Below are positions 15,338 through 22,795 of a stretch of DNA of 23,366 nucleotides, in pieces; the stretch's first letter is position 1; each line of letters opens with the position of its first letter. The notes under the pieces were generated by a model. The model was not told the DNA's origin, made no database searches, and was given only the letters and a program-made list of their open reading frames with translations. The stretch is from positions 1 to 23,366 of the forward strand of contig JBDTVG010000108.1 in the NCBI GenBank assembly GCA_040007395.1, read 5' to 3'. The translations under genes were made by a program, and so were the position numbers. The DNA is from DATGFK01 sp040007395. GTDB lineage: Bacteria > Chloroflexota > Anaerolineae > Aggregatilineales > UBA2796.

Positions 15338-15643
15338 ATGAGTATGACTAATCGAGACTCGTTCGTGATGCCGATTGAGGATGTGTTTACCATAAAAGGT
15401 CGGGGAACTGTAGTAACAGGCCGGGTACAAACTGGAACCTTGAAAAAAGGCGATAAGATTGCTATCTCTGGGAAAAACAGAGCCACTATTACAACTCATG
15501 TCAGCGCTATGGAGGGGTTTATTCGTGATCCAGATTCATATGTGGCCTCCCCCGGCGATAATTGTGCCGTTCTATTGCGCGAGATTGAAGCAGACCAACT
15601 CGAAATAGGGATGATAATTACTAATGCTGCGTCTGATTGCTAG
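15338..15643 (+). CDS. Stand-alone EF-Tu domain 2-like small protein
   Basis: This 101-residue protein corresponds to domain 2 of translation factor EF-Tu and nothing else. The diagnostic stretch VMPIEDVFTIKGRGTVVTGR (residues 10-29) is close to the EF-Tu sequence, followed by a KKGDKIAI strand, the hairpin segment, SPGDNCAVLLREI, and EADQLEIGMIIT. No GTPase P-loop, DxxG or NKxD motif is present and no domain 3 follows; the gene begins and ends close to the domain borders. Domain 2 in EF-Tu contacts the aminoacyl end of tRNA and the ribosome, so RNA or ribosome binding is plausible but unproven. The ATG at 15338 (or 15344) has only a weak GGA upstream. It lies 41 bases after udg and its codons are AT-richer. 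Confidence 0.8.
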   Translation: MSMTNRDSFVMPIEDVFTIKGRGTVVTGRVQTGTLKKGDKIAISGKNRATITTHVSAMEGFIRDPDSYVASPGDNCAVLLREIEADQLEIGMIITNAASDC

Positions 15644-15644
15644 A

Positions 15645-15693
15645 TTGACTGCTCAAGAATTTATGTTGTTTAATCACCAAATTTAGCAGTCAA
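15645..15693 (+). promoter_or_regulatory. Promoter of the aminotransferase gene flanked by a perfect inverted repeat
   Basis: TTGACT (15645-15650) and TTTAAT (15669-15674) are five-of-six matches to the sigma-70 -35 and -10 boxes with an 18-bp spacer. A perfect 9-bp inverted repeat, TTGACTGCT (15645-15653) and AGCAGTCAA (15685-15693), places one arm on the -35 box and the other between the -10 box and the ribosome binding site AGAGAGG (15694-15700). This looks like paired operator half-sites or a leader hairpin. There is no T-tract, so an intrinsic terminator for the upstream gene is unlikely. Confidence 0.55.
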
Positions 15694-15706
15694 AGAGAGG
15701 CTGAGT

Positions 15707-16951
15707 ATGTCCATTATCACACCCACCGATTGGTCAAGCCACTTTGCAGACCGCACTGACCGAATGCGCGGCTCCGCCATCCGCGAACTACTGAAACTTC
15801 TGGATACCCCAGAAGTGATCTCCTTTGCAGGTGGTATTCCTGCCAACGAAGCCTTGCCCGCCCACGAAGTTGCTGAGGCGTGTAACCGTATTTTGGAAAC
15901 AAACGCAGTAACGGCACTGCAATATGGGCCAACCGAAGGCTACAACCCGCTGCGTGAGCAGATCGTTGAGATGTACCGTGCACGCGGTGTACCTGCCACA
16001 ATTGATAACGTGCTGATCATCACAGGCAGCCAGCAAGGGCTGGATCTTGTCGGCAAGACGCTGATCAATGAAGACGATACCGTACTGATCGAGTCGCCAA
16101 CCTATACCGGGGCGCTCCTAGCATGGCTGCCCTACGCGCCCAATTTTCTCGCCGTGCCGATGGACGATGGCGGGATTGTTCTTGAGGATGCAAATCTGAC
16201 GGGTCGTGCCAAACTGCTGTATTTGCTCCCCAACTTTCAAAACCCGACAGGCATTTCGCTGACGGCGGAACGTCGCCCAAAGGCCATCGAGTTTGCCCAG
16301 CAGCATCAACTGTTAATCGTCGAAGATGACCCTTACCGCGAACTGCGCTACTCCGGTGAAGCGCTGCCCGCGCTAGTCGAGGTCGAAGCGGCAATGCTTG
16401 GTTCGCAGTGGGATAGCGCCGGACGAGTGATCCACCTCGGCACGTTTTCCAAGACATTGGCTCCCGGACTGCGGGTGGGCTGGATGCTGGCTTCATCGAC
16501 GGCAATCAAAATGTTTACCCGCGCCAAGCAAGCTGCCGATCTGCATACCTCAACGCTGTCAATGATGATTGCTGATGACTTGATGCGCCACAAAACGCTC
16601 GATAAGAATATTCCGGCCTTACGCGATCTATACCGAGAACGACGCGATGCGATTCTAGAAGCGTTAGCCGTCTCGGTAGGCAGTCGCGGGACATGGACTC
16701 GGCCTGATGGCGGGCTGTTTGTCTGGATGACCTTACCCGGCGAAACCGATACGCCCGGTTTGCTGGCAGAAGGGCTAAAGAAAAATGTAGCCTTCGTCCC
16801 CGGCGATGCGTTCTACTTTGATGGGCGCGGCACAGATGCGCTCCGCTTAAACTTTTCTGCCAACCCGCCCAACGTGATCCACGAAGGCATTGCACGGCTT
16901 GGATCGCTCATCGCGGAGCGGCAAGATAGTGTCAAGGTGAAACAAGCCTGA
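15707..16951 (+). CDS. PLP-dependent class I/II aminotransferase
   Basis: The 414-residue protein is a fold-type I aminotransferase of the LysN / 2-aminoadipate / kynurenine aminotransferase-like group. Landmarks in order: the N-terminal ISFAGGIPANEALP substrate loop, ALQYGPTEGYNPLREQI, the TGSQQGLDLVGKTL phosphate loop, the ESPTYTGAL stacking Tyr, FQNPTG with the Asn that holds the PLP O3', IVEDDPYRELRY with the Asp that contacts the pyridine nitrogen, SKTLAPGLRVGW with Lys249 as the Schiff-base lysine, and a terminal LRLNFSANPP containing the carboxylate-binding Arg. The sequence does not tell the amino donor; aromatic or 2-aminoadipate substrates are usual. There is no MocR-type DNA-binding domain. 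ATG at 15707 follows AGAGAGG. It converges on iolD with 28 bases between stops. Confidence 0.9.
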   Translation: MSIITPTDWSSHFADRTDRMRGSAIRELLKLLDTPEVISFAGGIPANEALPAHEVAEACNRILETNAVTALQYGPTEGYNPLREQIVEMYRARGVPATIDNVLIITGSQQGLDLVGKTLINEDDTVLIESPTYTGALLAWLPYAPNFLAVPMDDGGIVLEDANLTGRAKLLYLLPNFQNPTGISLTAERRPKAIEFAQQHQLLIVEDDPYRELRYSGEALPALVEVEAAMLGSQWDSAGRVIHLGTFSKTLAPGLRVGWMLASSTAIKMFTRAKQAADLHTSTLSMMIADDLMRHKTLDKNIPALRDLYRERRDAILEALAVSVGSRGTWTRPDGGLFVWMTLPGETDTPGLLAEGLKKNVAFVPGDAFYFDGRGTDALRLNFSANPPNVIHEGIARLGSLIAERQDSVKVKQA

Positions 16952-16979
16952 TCCAGTAAAACGAATTCTATTATACAAC

Positions 16980-18857
16980 CTACAGATATGGCTGCTCCTT
17001 CTGGCGGGCAGTCTCGTACTTTTCGCGGGCTTGCTGAGTCGATTCAAGCTGTGACACCTCAGCAATAGGCACATCCCACCACGACTCGTAACCGGGGACA
17101 CGCTCCTCGCGATCCGTTTCGATCACGATAGTGGTGAGCTGATCGCAGCGTTGCGCCGCAGTGAGCGCGTTCGCCAATTCGTCGCGATTGCTGGCACGGA
17201 TCACGTTTGCGCCCAGACTAGCCGCGTTCGCCGCGTAATCGATGGGCAGTACCGCGCCGTCGAGATGTCCAGTCTCGGCGCTGCGATAGCGATACTTCGT
17301 GCCGAATTCTTGACTGCCTACCGATTGCGACAGTCCGCCAATGCTGGCAAAACCGTGATTGTCGAGGATCACGACAATGATCTTGATTCCCTCTTGCACC
17401 GCCGTGACAATCTCTTGACTCATCATCAGATACGAAGCGTCACCGACCATGACATACACTTCACGTTCTGGCGCAGCAAGCTTGACTCCAATGCCCCCGG
17501 CGATCTCATAACCCATACACGAAAAACCATATTCTAAGTGATAGCCTTTCGGATCGCGAGTGCGCCACAGTTTATGCAGGTCGCCCGGTAAGCTCCCGGC
17601 AGCACACACCACCACATCCTGCGCCCGCGAGAGGGTATTGACCACGCCGATCACTTCGCCCTGACTGATCAGCGGCCCGTGTTCGAGGGTATAGAGGCGG
17701 CTGACCTCAGCATCCCATTCATGGGCAAAACGTGTCACACGGGCGCTGTATTCGCTGGTCACATGGTAGTCGCCCACGGCCTGAATCAACTCGTCGAGGG
17801 TGGCGCGTGCGTCTCCAACCAATGCACAGGCCGAATGCTTGGCAGCGTCAAATTCGTTGACATTGATCCCAATAAACTGCACATCGGGATTCTGGAAGGC
17901 GGTCTTACTGGCAGTGGTGAAGTCCGAAAGCCGCGATCCGATGACGATGACGAGATCGGCTTCGCGGGCGATGATGTTTGCGCTGGGCGTGCCTGTCACG
18001 CCAATAGCCCCTAGCGCCTGTGGATGATTGTAGGGCAGTGAACCTTTGCCTGCTTGTGTCTCGCCTACCGCAATTCCGGTCTGCTCAACAAATCGCTTGA
18101 GCGACTCGCTGGCTTCGCTGTATAACACGCCGCCACCCGCCACGATCAACGGTTGCTTGCTTTCACGGATCAGTTGAGCGGCGTGCTGCAACTGGGCGCT
18201 GTCGGGTCGCGCACGCGGGATAATCCACACCCGCTTTTCAAACAACGCGGCAGGATAGTCGAAGGCTTCGGCCTGCACATCCTGAGGCAGCGCCACTGTA
18301 ACCGCCCCCGTTTCAGCGGGCGAGGTGAGGACGCGCATCGCTTCTGGCAGCGCCGTGAGTAGTTGATCAGGCCGATTGATGCGATCCCAGTAGCATGAGA
18401 CAGGCTTGAAGCAATCGTTTACTGAAATATCCTGTGAGGCGGGCGACTCTAACTGCTGCAAAACTGGCGCGACTAGCCGTGTTGCAAAAATATCACTGGG
18501 AAGCAGCAGCACTGGCAGTCGATTCACTGTCGCCACTGCCGCGCCCGTGATCATGTTGGTTGCGCCGGGGCCAATTGATGAGGTGCAGGCAAAAGCCCTC
18601 AATCGATTGCTCATCTTGGCAAAGGCTACCGAGGTATGTACCATTGCTTGCTCATTGCGAGACTGGTAGTAGCGGAAAGTGTCGGCATGTTCTAACAGCG
18701 CTTGTCCGATCCCGGCAACATTGCCATGCCCGAAAATTCCGAACATGCCCGCGAAAAAAATATTTTCCTGACCGTCGCGGGAAACGTACTGCTTTTCCAA
18801 GAAAGTGATCACGGCTTGTGCCATTGTCAAGCGTATAAGTTTGTTTCCAAAGCTCAT
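16980..18857 (-). CDS. iolD: 3D-(3,5/4)-trihydroxycyclohexane-1,2-dione hydrolase (IolD)
   Basis: The 625-residue thiamine-diphosphate enzyme has the three-domain acetolactate-synthase-like plan: an N-terminal PYR domain with the catalytic Glu69 in RNEQAMVH, a central NAD-like domain (about 205-350) and a C-terminal PP domain with GDAS (from residue 472) leading to LDNHGFASIGGLS, the Mg-TPP motif. N-terminal details such as FFAGMFGIFGHGNVAG and TSSIGPGATNM, and the length, match IolD, which hydrolyses the ring of THcHDO to 5-deoxyglucuronate in myo-inositol breakdown. No other iol gene is present in the window, so it is an orphan here. The start is ATG at 18857 with GGGGA 9 bases upstream. 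The gene is divergent from the SDR at 18956. Confidence 0.92.
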   Translation of the reverse strand: MSFGNKLIRLTMAQAVITFLEKQYVSRDGQENIFFAGMFGIFGHGNVAGIGQALLEHADTFRYYQSRNEQAMVHTSVAFAKMSNRLRAFACTSSIGPGATNMITGAAVATVNRLPVLLLPSDIFATRLVAPVLQQLESPASQDISVNDCFKPVSCYWDRINRPDQLLTALPEAMRVLTSPAETGAVTVALPQDVQAEAFDYPAALFEKRVWIIPRARPDSAQLQHAAQLIRESKQPLIVAGGGVLYSEASESLKRFVEQTGIAVGETQAGKGSLPYNHPQALGAIGVTGTPSANIIAREADLVIVIGSRLSDFTTASKTAFQNPDVQFIGINVNEFDAAKHSACALVGDARATLDELIQAVGDYHVTSEYSARVTRFAHEWDAEVSRLYTLEHGPLISQGEVIGVVNTLSRAQDVVVCAAGSLPGDLHKLWRTRDPKGYHLEYGFSCMGYEIAGGIGVKLAAPEREVYVMVGDASYLMMSQEIVTAVQEGIKIIVVILDNHGFASIGGLSQSVGSQEFGTKYRYRSAETGHLDGAVLPIDYAANAASLGANVIRASNRDELANALTAAQRCDQLTTIVIETDREERVPGYESWWDVPIAEVSQLESTQQAREKYETARQKEQPYL

Positions 18858-18893
18858 TTTGATTTGTCCCCAAAATATTTAAAATCTCTGTGC

Positions 18894-18941
18894 ATAGTAT
18901 CGTTCAGAATTATGGTTAGCCAATAGATCAAATATAGATCA
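18894..18941 (-). promoter_or_regulatory. iolD promoter candidate with two ATAGATCA direct repeats
   Basis: On the minus strand TTGGCT (18918-18923) and TACTAT (18894-18899) have an 18-bp spacer and could drive iolD. Directly upstream of this -35, on the plus strand, ATAGATCA occurs twice (18923-18930 and 18934-18941), spaced exactly 11 bp, one helical turn. The repeats end 14 bases before the SDR start codon and 5 bases from its AAAGGTG ribosome binding site. A regulator bound there could activate iolD and block the SDR; this is inference from layout. Confidence 0.4.
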
Positions 18942-18955
18942 GAAAAGGTGAATCA

Positions 18956-19951
18956 ATGCGCGTTGTAATTATTGGGGGAAGTGGACATACCGGAACTTAT
19001 CTCGTGCCTCGCTTGGTCAAGGCTGGCTATCAGGTGATCAACGTTACACGCGGGAAAAGCCAACCCTATCTACCGCATCCAGCTTGGAACTCTGTTCAGC
19101 AGGTGATACTAGATCGTGAGGTGGAAGAAGCCGCGGGACGCTTTGGTCAGCACATTCGCGACCTGAAACCCGACATTGTAATCGATATGATGTGCTTTAC
19201 GCCGGAGAGCGCCCGTCAAATTGTCGAGTCGTTACGGGGGCAGATCCAGCATTTTCTACACTGCGGCACTATCTGGATTTATGGCTACAACACCACCGTC
19301 CCGACCACGGAAGACCAGCCGCGGCTTCCATTTCACCCTGACAATCTTAACGGGGCTGATCCCTACCAACTGAGCGATTATGGCCCAAAGAAAGCGGCAA
19401 TCGAAGCCTACTTACTCGACGAAGCACGACGCGGCGGTTTCCCAGCGACCTGCCTACATCCGGGGCATATTGTTGGGCCGGGTCATTACCCCGTCACGCC
19501 ACAGGGCAACGGTGATATTAAGGTCTTTGAAGCGTTGGCACGCGGGGAGGAGTTGGCCTTGCCAAACCTCGGCCTAGAAACACTGCATCATGTGCATGGC
19601 GACGATGTCGCACAAGCGTTCATGGGAGCCATCACGAACCGCAGTGTGAGTCTCGGTGAAAGTTTCCATGTCGTTTCGCCTGCGGCGCTTACCCTGCGAG
19701 GCTATGCCGAAGCAGTAGCGGAATGGTTCGGCAAACCTGCCCGTTTGAAGTTTATGAGTTGGGAAATATGGGGGGAGACTGTCCCAGAGTCGGTCGCGGC
19801 TACCACTTGGGATCACATCTCTCGCAGCCCTAGCGCGAGCATTGCCAAAGCCCAACGACTGCTCAACTACCAACCGCGTTATACCTCGCTCCAAGCGATC
19901 TTTGAAGCGCTTCAGTGGATGATCGCGCATCAGATAATTCGTATAGAATAA
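18956..19951 (+). CDS. NAD-dependent epimerase/dehydratase family protein (extended SDR)
   Basis: The 331-residue protein has a Rossmann dinucleotide-binding loop at the extreme N-terminus (GGSGHTG, residues 7-13), an acceptor region with VTRGKSQP that suggests NADP or NAD binding, the IVIDMMCF strand, the HCGTIWIYG strand with the catalytic Ser/Thr position, and the Tyr142-x3-Lys146 catalytic pair in SDYGPKKAA. LHPGHIVGPGHYP follows, typical of extended SDRs that act on nucleotide sugars or sugar-like substrates. The substrate is unknown. ATG at 18956 follows AAAGGTG. It shares a 98-base intergenic region with the divergent iolD, which raises the possibility that its substrate comes from the cyclitol route, though sequence alone does not show this. 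Confidence 0.82.
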   Translation: MRVVIIGGSGHTGTYLVPRLVKAGYQVINVTRGKSQPYLPHPAWNSVQQVILDREVEEAAGRFGQHIRDLKPDIVIDMMCFTPESARQIVESLRGQIQHFLHCGTIWIYGYNTTVPTTEDQPRLPFHPDNLNGADPYQLSDYGPKKAAIEAYLLDEARRGGFPATCLHPGHIVGPGHYPVTPQGNGDIKVFEALARGEELALPNLGLETLHHVHGDDVAQAFMGAITNRSVSLGESFHVVSPAALTLRGYAEAVAEWFGKPARLKFMSWEIWGETVPESVAATTWDHISRSPSASIAKAQRLLNYQPRYTSLQAIFEALQWMIAHQIIRIE

Positions 19952-19995
19952 TGTTTGCTTAATGTTACGATAGTTTCACAAGTTACTCGACATCG

Positions 19996-20025
19996 TTCAA
20001 ATTCTAGGCATCATGAGTTATGATG
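19996..20025 (+). promoter_or_regulatory. Promoter with overlapping palindrome before the response regulator
   Basis: TTCAAA (19996-20001) and TATGAT (20019-20024) are separated by 17 bp; the -10 matches consensus at five of six positions. A palindrome, CATCAT-GAGTT-ATGATG (20009-20025), overlaps the spacer and the -10 box, a usual place for a repressor site. The start codon at 20089 would be about 58 bases downstream of transcription start. The rest of the 137-base gap 19952-20088 has no other visible element. Confidence 0.45.
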
Positions 20026-20088
20026 TTTATTAGTGGATAGTAAAATCCATTTAAGGAATGGGATATAGGGTAAAGAAAGTAGCGCATT

Positions 20089-20505
20089 ATGGCTCTCATC
20101 ATCGTCATTGAAGATAATGCACTGATCTCTCGTTTGGCTGAAAAGCTGTTAACCCGTGCAGGACATCAGGTGGTTGTGGCGGAGACGGGCGAAGATGGCT
20201 TGACGGCTATTTTTGAGTACTTACCCCAACTGGTGTTAATGGATTTGGGCTTGCCCGATATTGATGGACAAACCGTGATCGGTCTGCTGCATCAACAGGC
20301 GGCGCACAAGACCACTCCTGTAATTGCGTTTACGGCATGGCCTGCGGAAACAGCCTACAAAATGGCAAAAGCCTATGGTTGCGATGGCGTGATCACTAAG
20401 CCGATCAATACACGCACATTTGCTGCTGAGGTCGAAACTTTTATGCAGCCGAAACCCGTTCTGGCAGGGACTCCGCACATACCAGACGACCTTAAACTTC
20501 AATAA
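20089..20505 (+). CDS. Single-domain response regulator (CheY/DivK-like receiver)
   Basis: The 138-residue protein is a lone receiver domain. The acidic pair Glu8-Asp9, the phospho-accepting Asp52 in LMDLGLPD, Thr82 in AFTAWP and Lys104 in ITKPIN are all present, so it should accept a phosphoryl group. There is no output domain; after residue 118 only a short Pro-rich tail remains. Such proteins act through protein contacts, as CheY or DivK do. No intact histidine kinase is in the window: the kinase-like protein at 7482-10874 lacks its own His. The ATG at 20089 has a poor ribosome binding site. The next gene is 32 bases downstream on the same strand. Confidence 0.9.
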   Translation: MALIIVIEDNALISRLAEKLLTRAGHQVVVAETGEDGLTAIFEYLPQLVLMDLGLPDIDGQTVIGLLHQQAAHKTTPVIAFTAWPAETAYKMAKAYGCDGVITKPINTRTFAAEVETFMQPKPVLAGTPHIPDDLKLQ

Positions 20506-20537
20506 AACAACGTCGCTCATCAATAGGATCATCGCTC

Positions 20538-21455
20538 TTGACGTTCGTAGATCAGCAAACTGGTAAACAGACTTCCATCCCAGCCCACAATTATAGCTTT
20601 GACCAGCTTGCCGACATCTATAACCGGGCGCGGGTCGATTATATTGTGCCAATGCCCATGAATGGCAAACGCATGGCAGATTACGTGCGTCATTATGACA
20701 TTGATCTGGACGCTTCGGCAATAGCCCTCACCAATAACAAAACCGAGTTGGGGGTGATCATGACGGGAATACGTGGCAAGCGTTCATGGGCGACTCGCTT
20801 GGGCGTGATCCCAGAACAGCGCGGTCACAAGATCGGTCAATTCCTGATGGAACTAGTGATCGAAAAGTCCAGAGAACGTCATATTCGGCATGTGCAGCTA
20901 GAAGTTATCAAAGGCAATGAACCTGCGTATTGCCTGTTTATCAAACTTGGGTTTCAGGAAGTTCGTGAACTGTTGGTCATCCGCCGTCCACCGGGGCGGT
21001 TGAGGGATACACTGGCACCGGTTGGCGCTGTCGTTACTCCGCTCGTGGATGAAGATATTCCCAGCTACCTGTTGCAACGTGACCCGGCTGTCGCTTGGAC
21101 TGAAGAAACAGAATCGCTGCTGCATGTGGGCAAGTTAAAAGGGCTGCACGCCAAACTGCCCTCTGGTGAATCGGGTTGGGCAATCTTCCAATGTCTGCCG
21201 TTCCAGCTCACGCATTTTGTTCTTAGTCCCAGCGCAAGCAGCGATCTGGCTCAAGCACTACTGTACGCTATCCATACTCAATACCCGATGCAGGATACCA
21301 AGATCGAGAATTTCCCCGCCCAACATCCCACTTGGCCTGTCTATCAAAAACTAGGTTATCTCGAAAGCTTCCGACGAATCGAAATGGTGCTCGAACTAGC
21401 GCCAGACCCCAAAAGAGGCCAAAACATCAGTCAACCGCTGCGACATGCGATATAG
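20538..21455 (+). CDS. GNAT-family acetyltransferase-like protein, tandem-domain length
   Basis: The 305-residue protein has a GNAT domain in its first half: strand ALTNNKTELGVIMTGIRG, then RLGVIPEQRGHKIGQFLMELVI, where the QRGHKIG loop takes the acetyl-CoA position, and VQLEVIKGNEPAYCLFIKLGFQEV as the motif B segment. The second half (about 165-300) keeps GNAT-like spacing (a WAIFQCLPFQL strand and an ENFPAQHPTWPVYQKLGYLESF segment) but has no acetyl-CoA loop, so it is probably a degenerate second domain. The substrate is unknown. The start is TTG at 20538 with AGGA 9 bases upstream; I see no better in-frame start near it. It probably shares a transcript with the response regulator. Confidence 0.78.
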   Translation: MTFVDQQTGKQTSIPAHNYSFDQLADIYNRARVDYIVPMPMNGKRMADYVRHYDIDLDASAIALTNNKTELGVIMTGIRGKRSWATRLGVIPEQRGHKIGQFLMELVIEKSRERHIRHVQLEVIKGNEPAYCLFIKLGFQEVRELLVIRRPPGRLRDTLAPVGAVVTPLVDEDIPSYLLQRDPAVAWTEETESLLHVGKLKGLHAKLPSGESGWAIFQCLPFQLTHFVLSPSASSDLAQALLYAIHTQYPMQDTKIENFPAQHPTWPVYQKLGYLESFRRIEMVLELAPDPKRGQNISQPLRHAI

Positions 21456-21463
21456 TCTAGACT
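21454..21463. promoter_or_regulatory. Perfect 10-bp palindrome AGTCTAGACT
   Basis: AGTCTAGACT overlaps the stop codon of the GNAT gene and lies 34 bases before the GTG of the GT87-like gene. It is a short self-complementary site that could be an operator; a chance palindrome is also possible. No -35/-10 pair is clear in this 42-base gap. Confidence 0.2.
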
Positions 21464-21497
21464 GTGTATAGTCGCTCGTAATTATTATAGGGTTAAA

Positions 21498-22736
21498 GTG
21501 CGTCGGCTAAAATATTGGCTCACCGTGAGGCGGTTGGCTTACATCGCAGCGATCCTTGCATGGGCGGTTTTGCTAGTAAGCGAAGTCTTGCCGGATCTTA
21601 ACCAAACGACGCAGGGGTTTACCGCCTATTACGCCGCGGCGTATGCTGTCTTGCATGGTGGAGCTGCGGATCTTAACAATAATCAGGCATTTGGTTGGTG
21701 GGTTGCTCGAACTGGGAGCCGCATCCATGAGGTCTTTGCTGGTAATGCGCCCACCTTATCACTGGTGATGATCCCGCTTACCGTTGTCAATCTTAGGATC
21801 GCCCAGACCGTTTGGTTAATTCTTAACGTAGGAATGCTGGCGGTGAGTGCATGGTTAGCAGGGCGGCTGTGTGCGCCACGTAACTTCACCGCACGTTGGT
21901 GGATCGCGGCGGTCTTCGCACTGCTAGCGCCAGTATTGGAAGTTATCCGTTATGGACAGGTCTATCTCTTACTAGCGCTGTTGTCACTGCTGATCATTAT
22001 GTTTCTGCCTCGCTACCCGCTTCTCGTGGGGATCGCGCTCGCCGGGATGGTGCTGCTAAAACCTTATTACGGCGTGCTAACGCTGGGTGTATTGGTCTGG
22101 CTGCGTTGCCCACGTTCGATTCTAACCGCCATCACATTGATCGGACTGGTTGTGATTAGCACATTGCCTTTGCTTGCGGGGGCATGGCCCGGATTCCTAC
22201 AGGCACAGGCTAGCATCAATGATATTGCTTGGGCAGCGATCCCTGCTAATCAGACTCTCAACAGTTTTTTTCAGCATCTTTTGCTTTATTCGCCCATTTG
22301 GAATCCTGAACCACTCGCCAATATTCCGTTGTTAGCAATAGGCTTGCGTTACGCGTTCTCTATGGTTTTGGTGCTCGTCACACTGAGACAGGCTAACCAG
22401 CATGGAGACGATCCATTCTGGATATGGATTCCGGCATTGACACTCATGCCGGTGCTGGCTCCTGTCGGCGAAGCGCATCATTACGCGATGCTGCTATTCC
22501 CCATCGCCGTTGGGGTAACTCGTTTAGTAGAGCGGAACACAAGCAAAGTCACTATGGGAGTAATCGGTGGTGCATTGTTCCTGTTGATCGTCCCGTGGCC
22601 TTCACTGCACGATCCAGCTAATTGGGGCGGCTGGGGTGGATTGTTCGCCTACCCACGCTTGATGGGAGCGCTGCTGCTCTGGGCAGTGTTAGTGCTAAAA
22701 GATCGGTCATATCTACGGGTACTTTCAACCGTTTAG
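21498..22736 (+). CDS. GT87-like polytopic mannosyltransferase-type membrane protein
   Basis: The 412-residue protein has about ten membrane helices and the layout of GT87 (DUF2029) GT-C glycosyltransferases, which use polyprenyl-phosphate sugars such as polyprenyl-phosphomannose outside the membrane. Evidence: a basic N-terminus and first helix, an extracytoplasmic loop with TTQGFTAYYAAAYAVLHGG that carries the family pattern, AGNAPTLSLVMIPLTV, a VIRYGQVYLLLALLSLL segment (the conserved GQ motif), and ALAGMVLLKPYYGVLTLG, which holds the K-P-x-x motif typical of GT87. The sugar and acceptor are unknown; lipid or surface glycan assembly is likely. The start is GTG at 21498 with AGGG 5 bases before it. 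Confidence 0.78.
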   Translation: MRRLKYWLTVRRLAYIAAILAWAVLLVSEVLPDLNQTTQGFTAYYAAAYAVLHGGAADLNNNQAFGWWVARTGSRIHEVFAGNAPTLSLVMIPLTVVNLRIAQTVWLILNVGMLAVSAWLAGRLCAPRNFTARWWIAAVFALLAPVLEVIRYGQVYLLLALLSLLIIMFLPRYPLLVGIALAGMVLLKPYYGVLTLGVLVWLRCPRSILTAITLIGLVVISTLPLLAGAWPGFLQAQASINDIAWAAIPANQTLNSFFQHLLLYSPIWNPEPLANIPLLAIGLRYAFSMVLVLVTLRQANQHGDDPFWIWIPALTLMPVLAPVGEAHHYAMLLFPIAVGVTRLVERNTSKVTMGVIGGALFLLIVPWPSLHDPANWGGWGGLFAYPRLMGALLLWAVLVLKDRSYLRVLSTV

Positions 22737-22740
22737 ACCC

Positions 22741-22762
22741 ATTGCTGTATCATTGCTGTATC
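22741..22762. repeat. Perfect tandem duplication of an 11-mer
   Basis: ATTGCTGTATC occurs twice in direct succession (22741-22751 and 22752-22762), four bases after the stop of the GT87-like gene and 33 bases before the transposase remnant. It may be slippage or a scar from insertion activity. Confidence 0.6.
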
Positions 22763-22795
22763 TATCGCAAAAGCCTAGTCGGTTGATCAGTCAGA

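Noticed and set aside
15338..15643. EF-Tu domain 2 protein as a truncated tuf pseudogene
   Set aside because: No GTPase or domain-3 sequence is recognisable on either side in any frame, and the frame is clean from start to stop at the domain borders.
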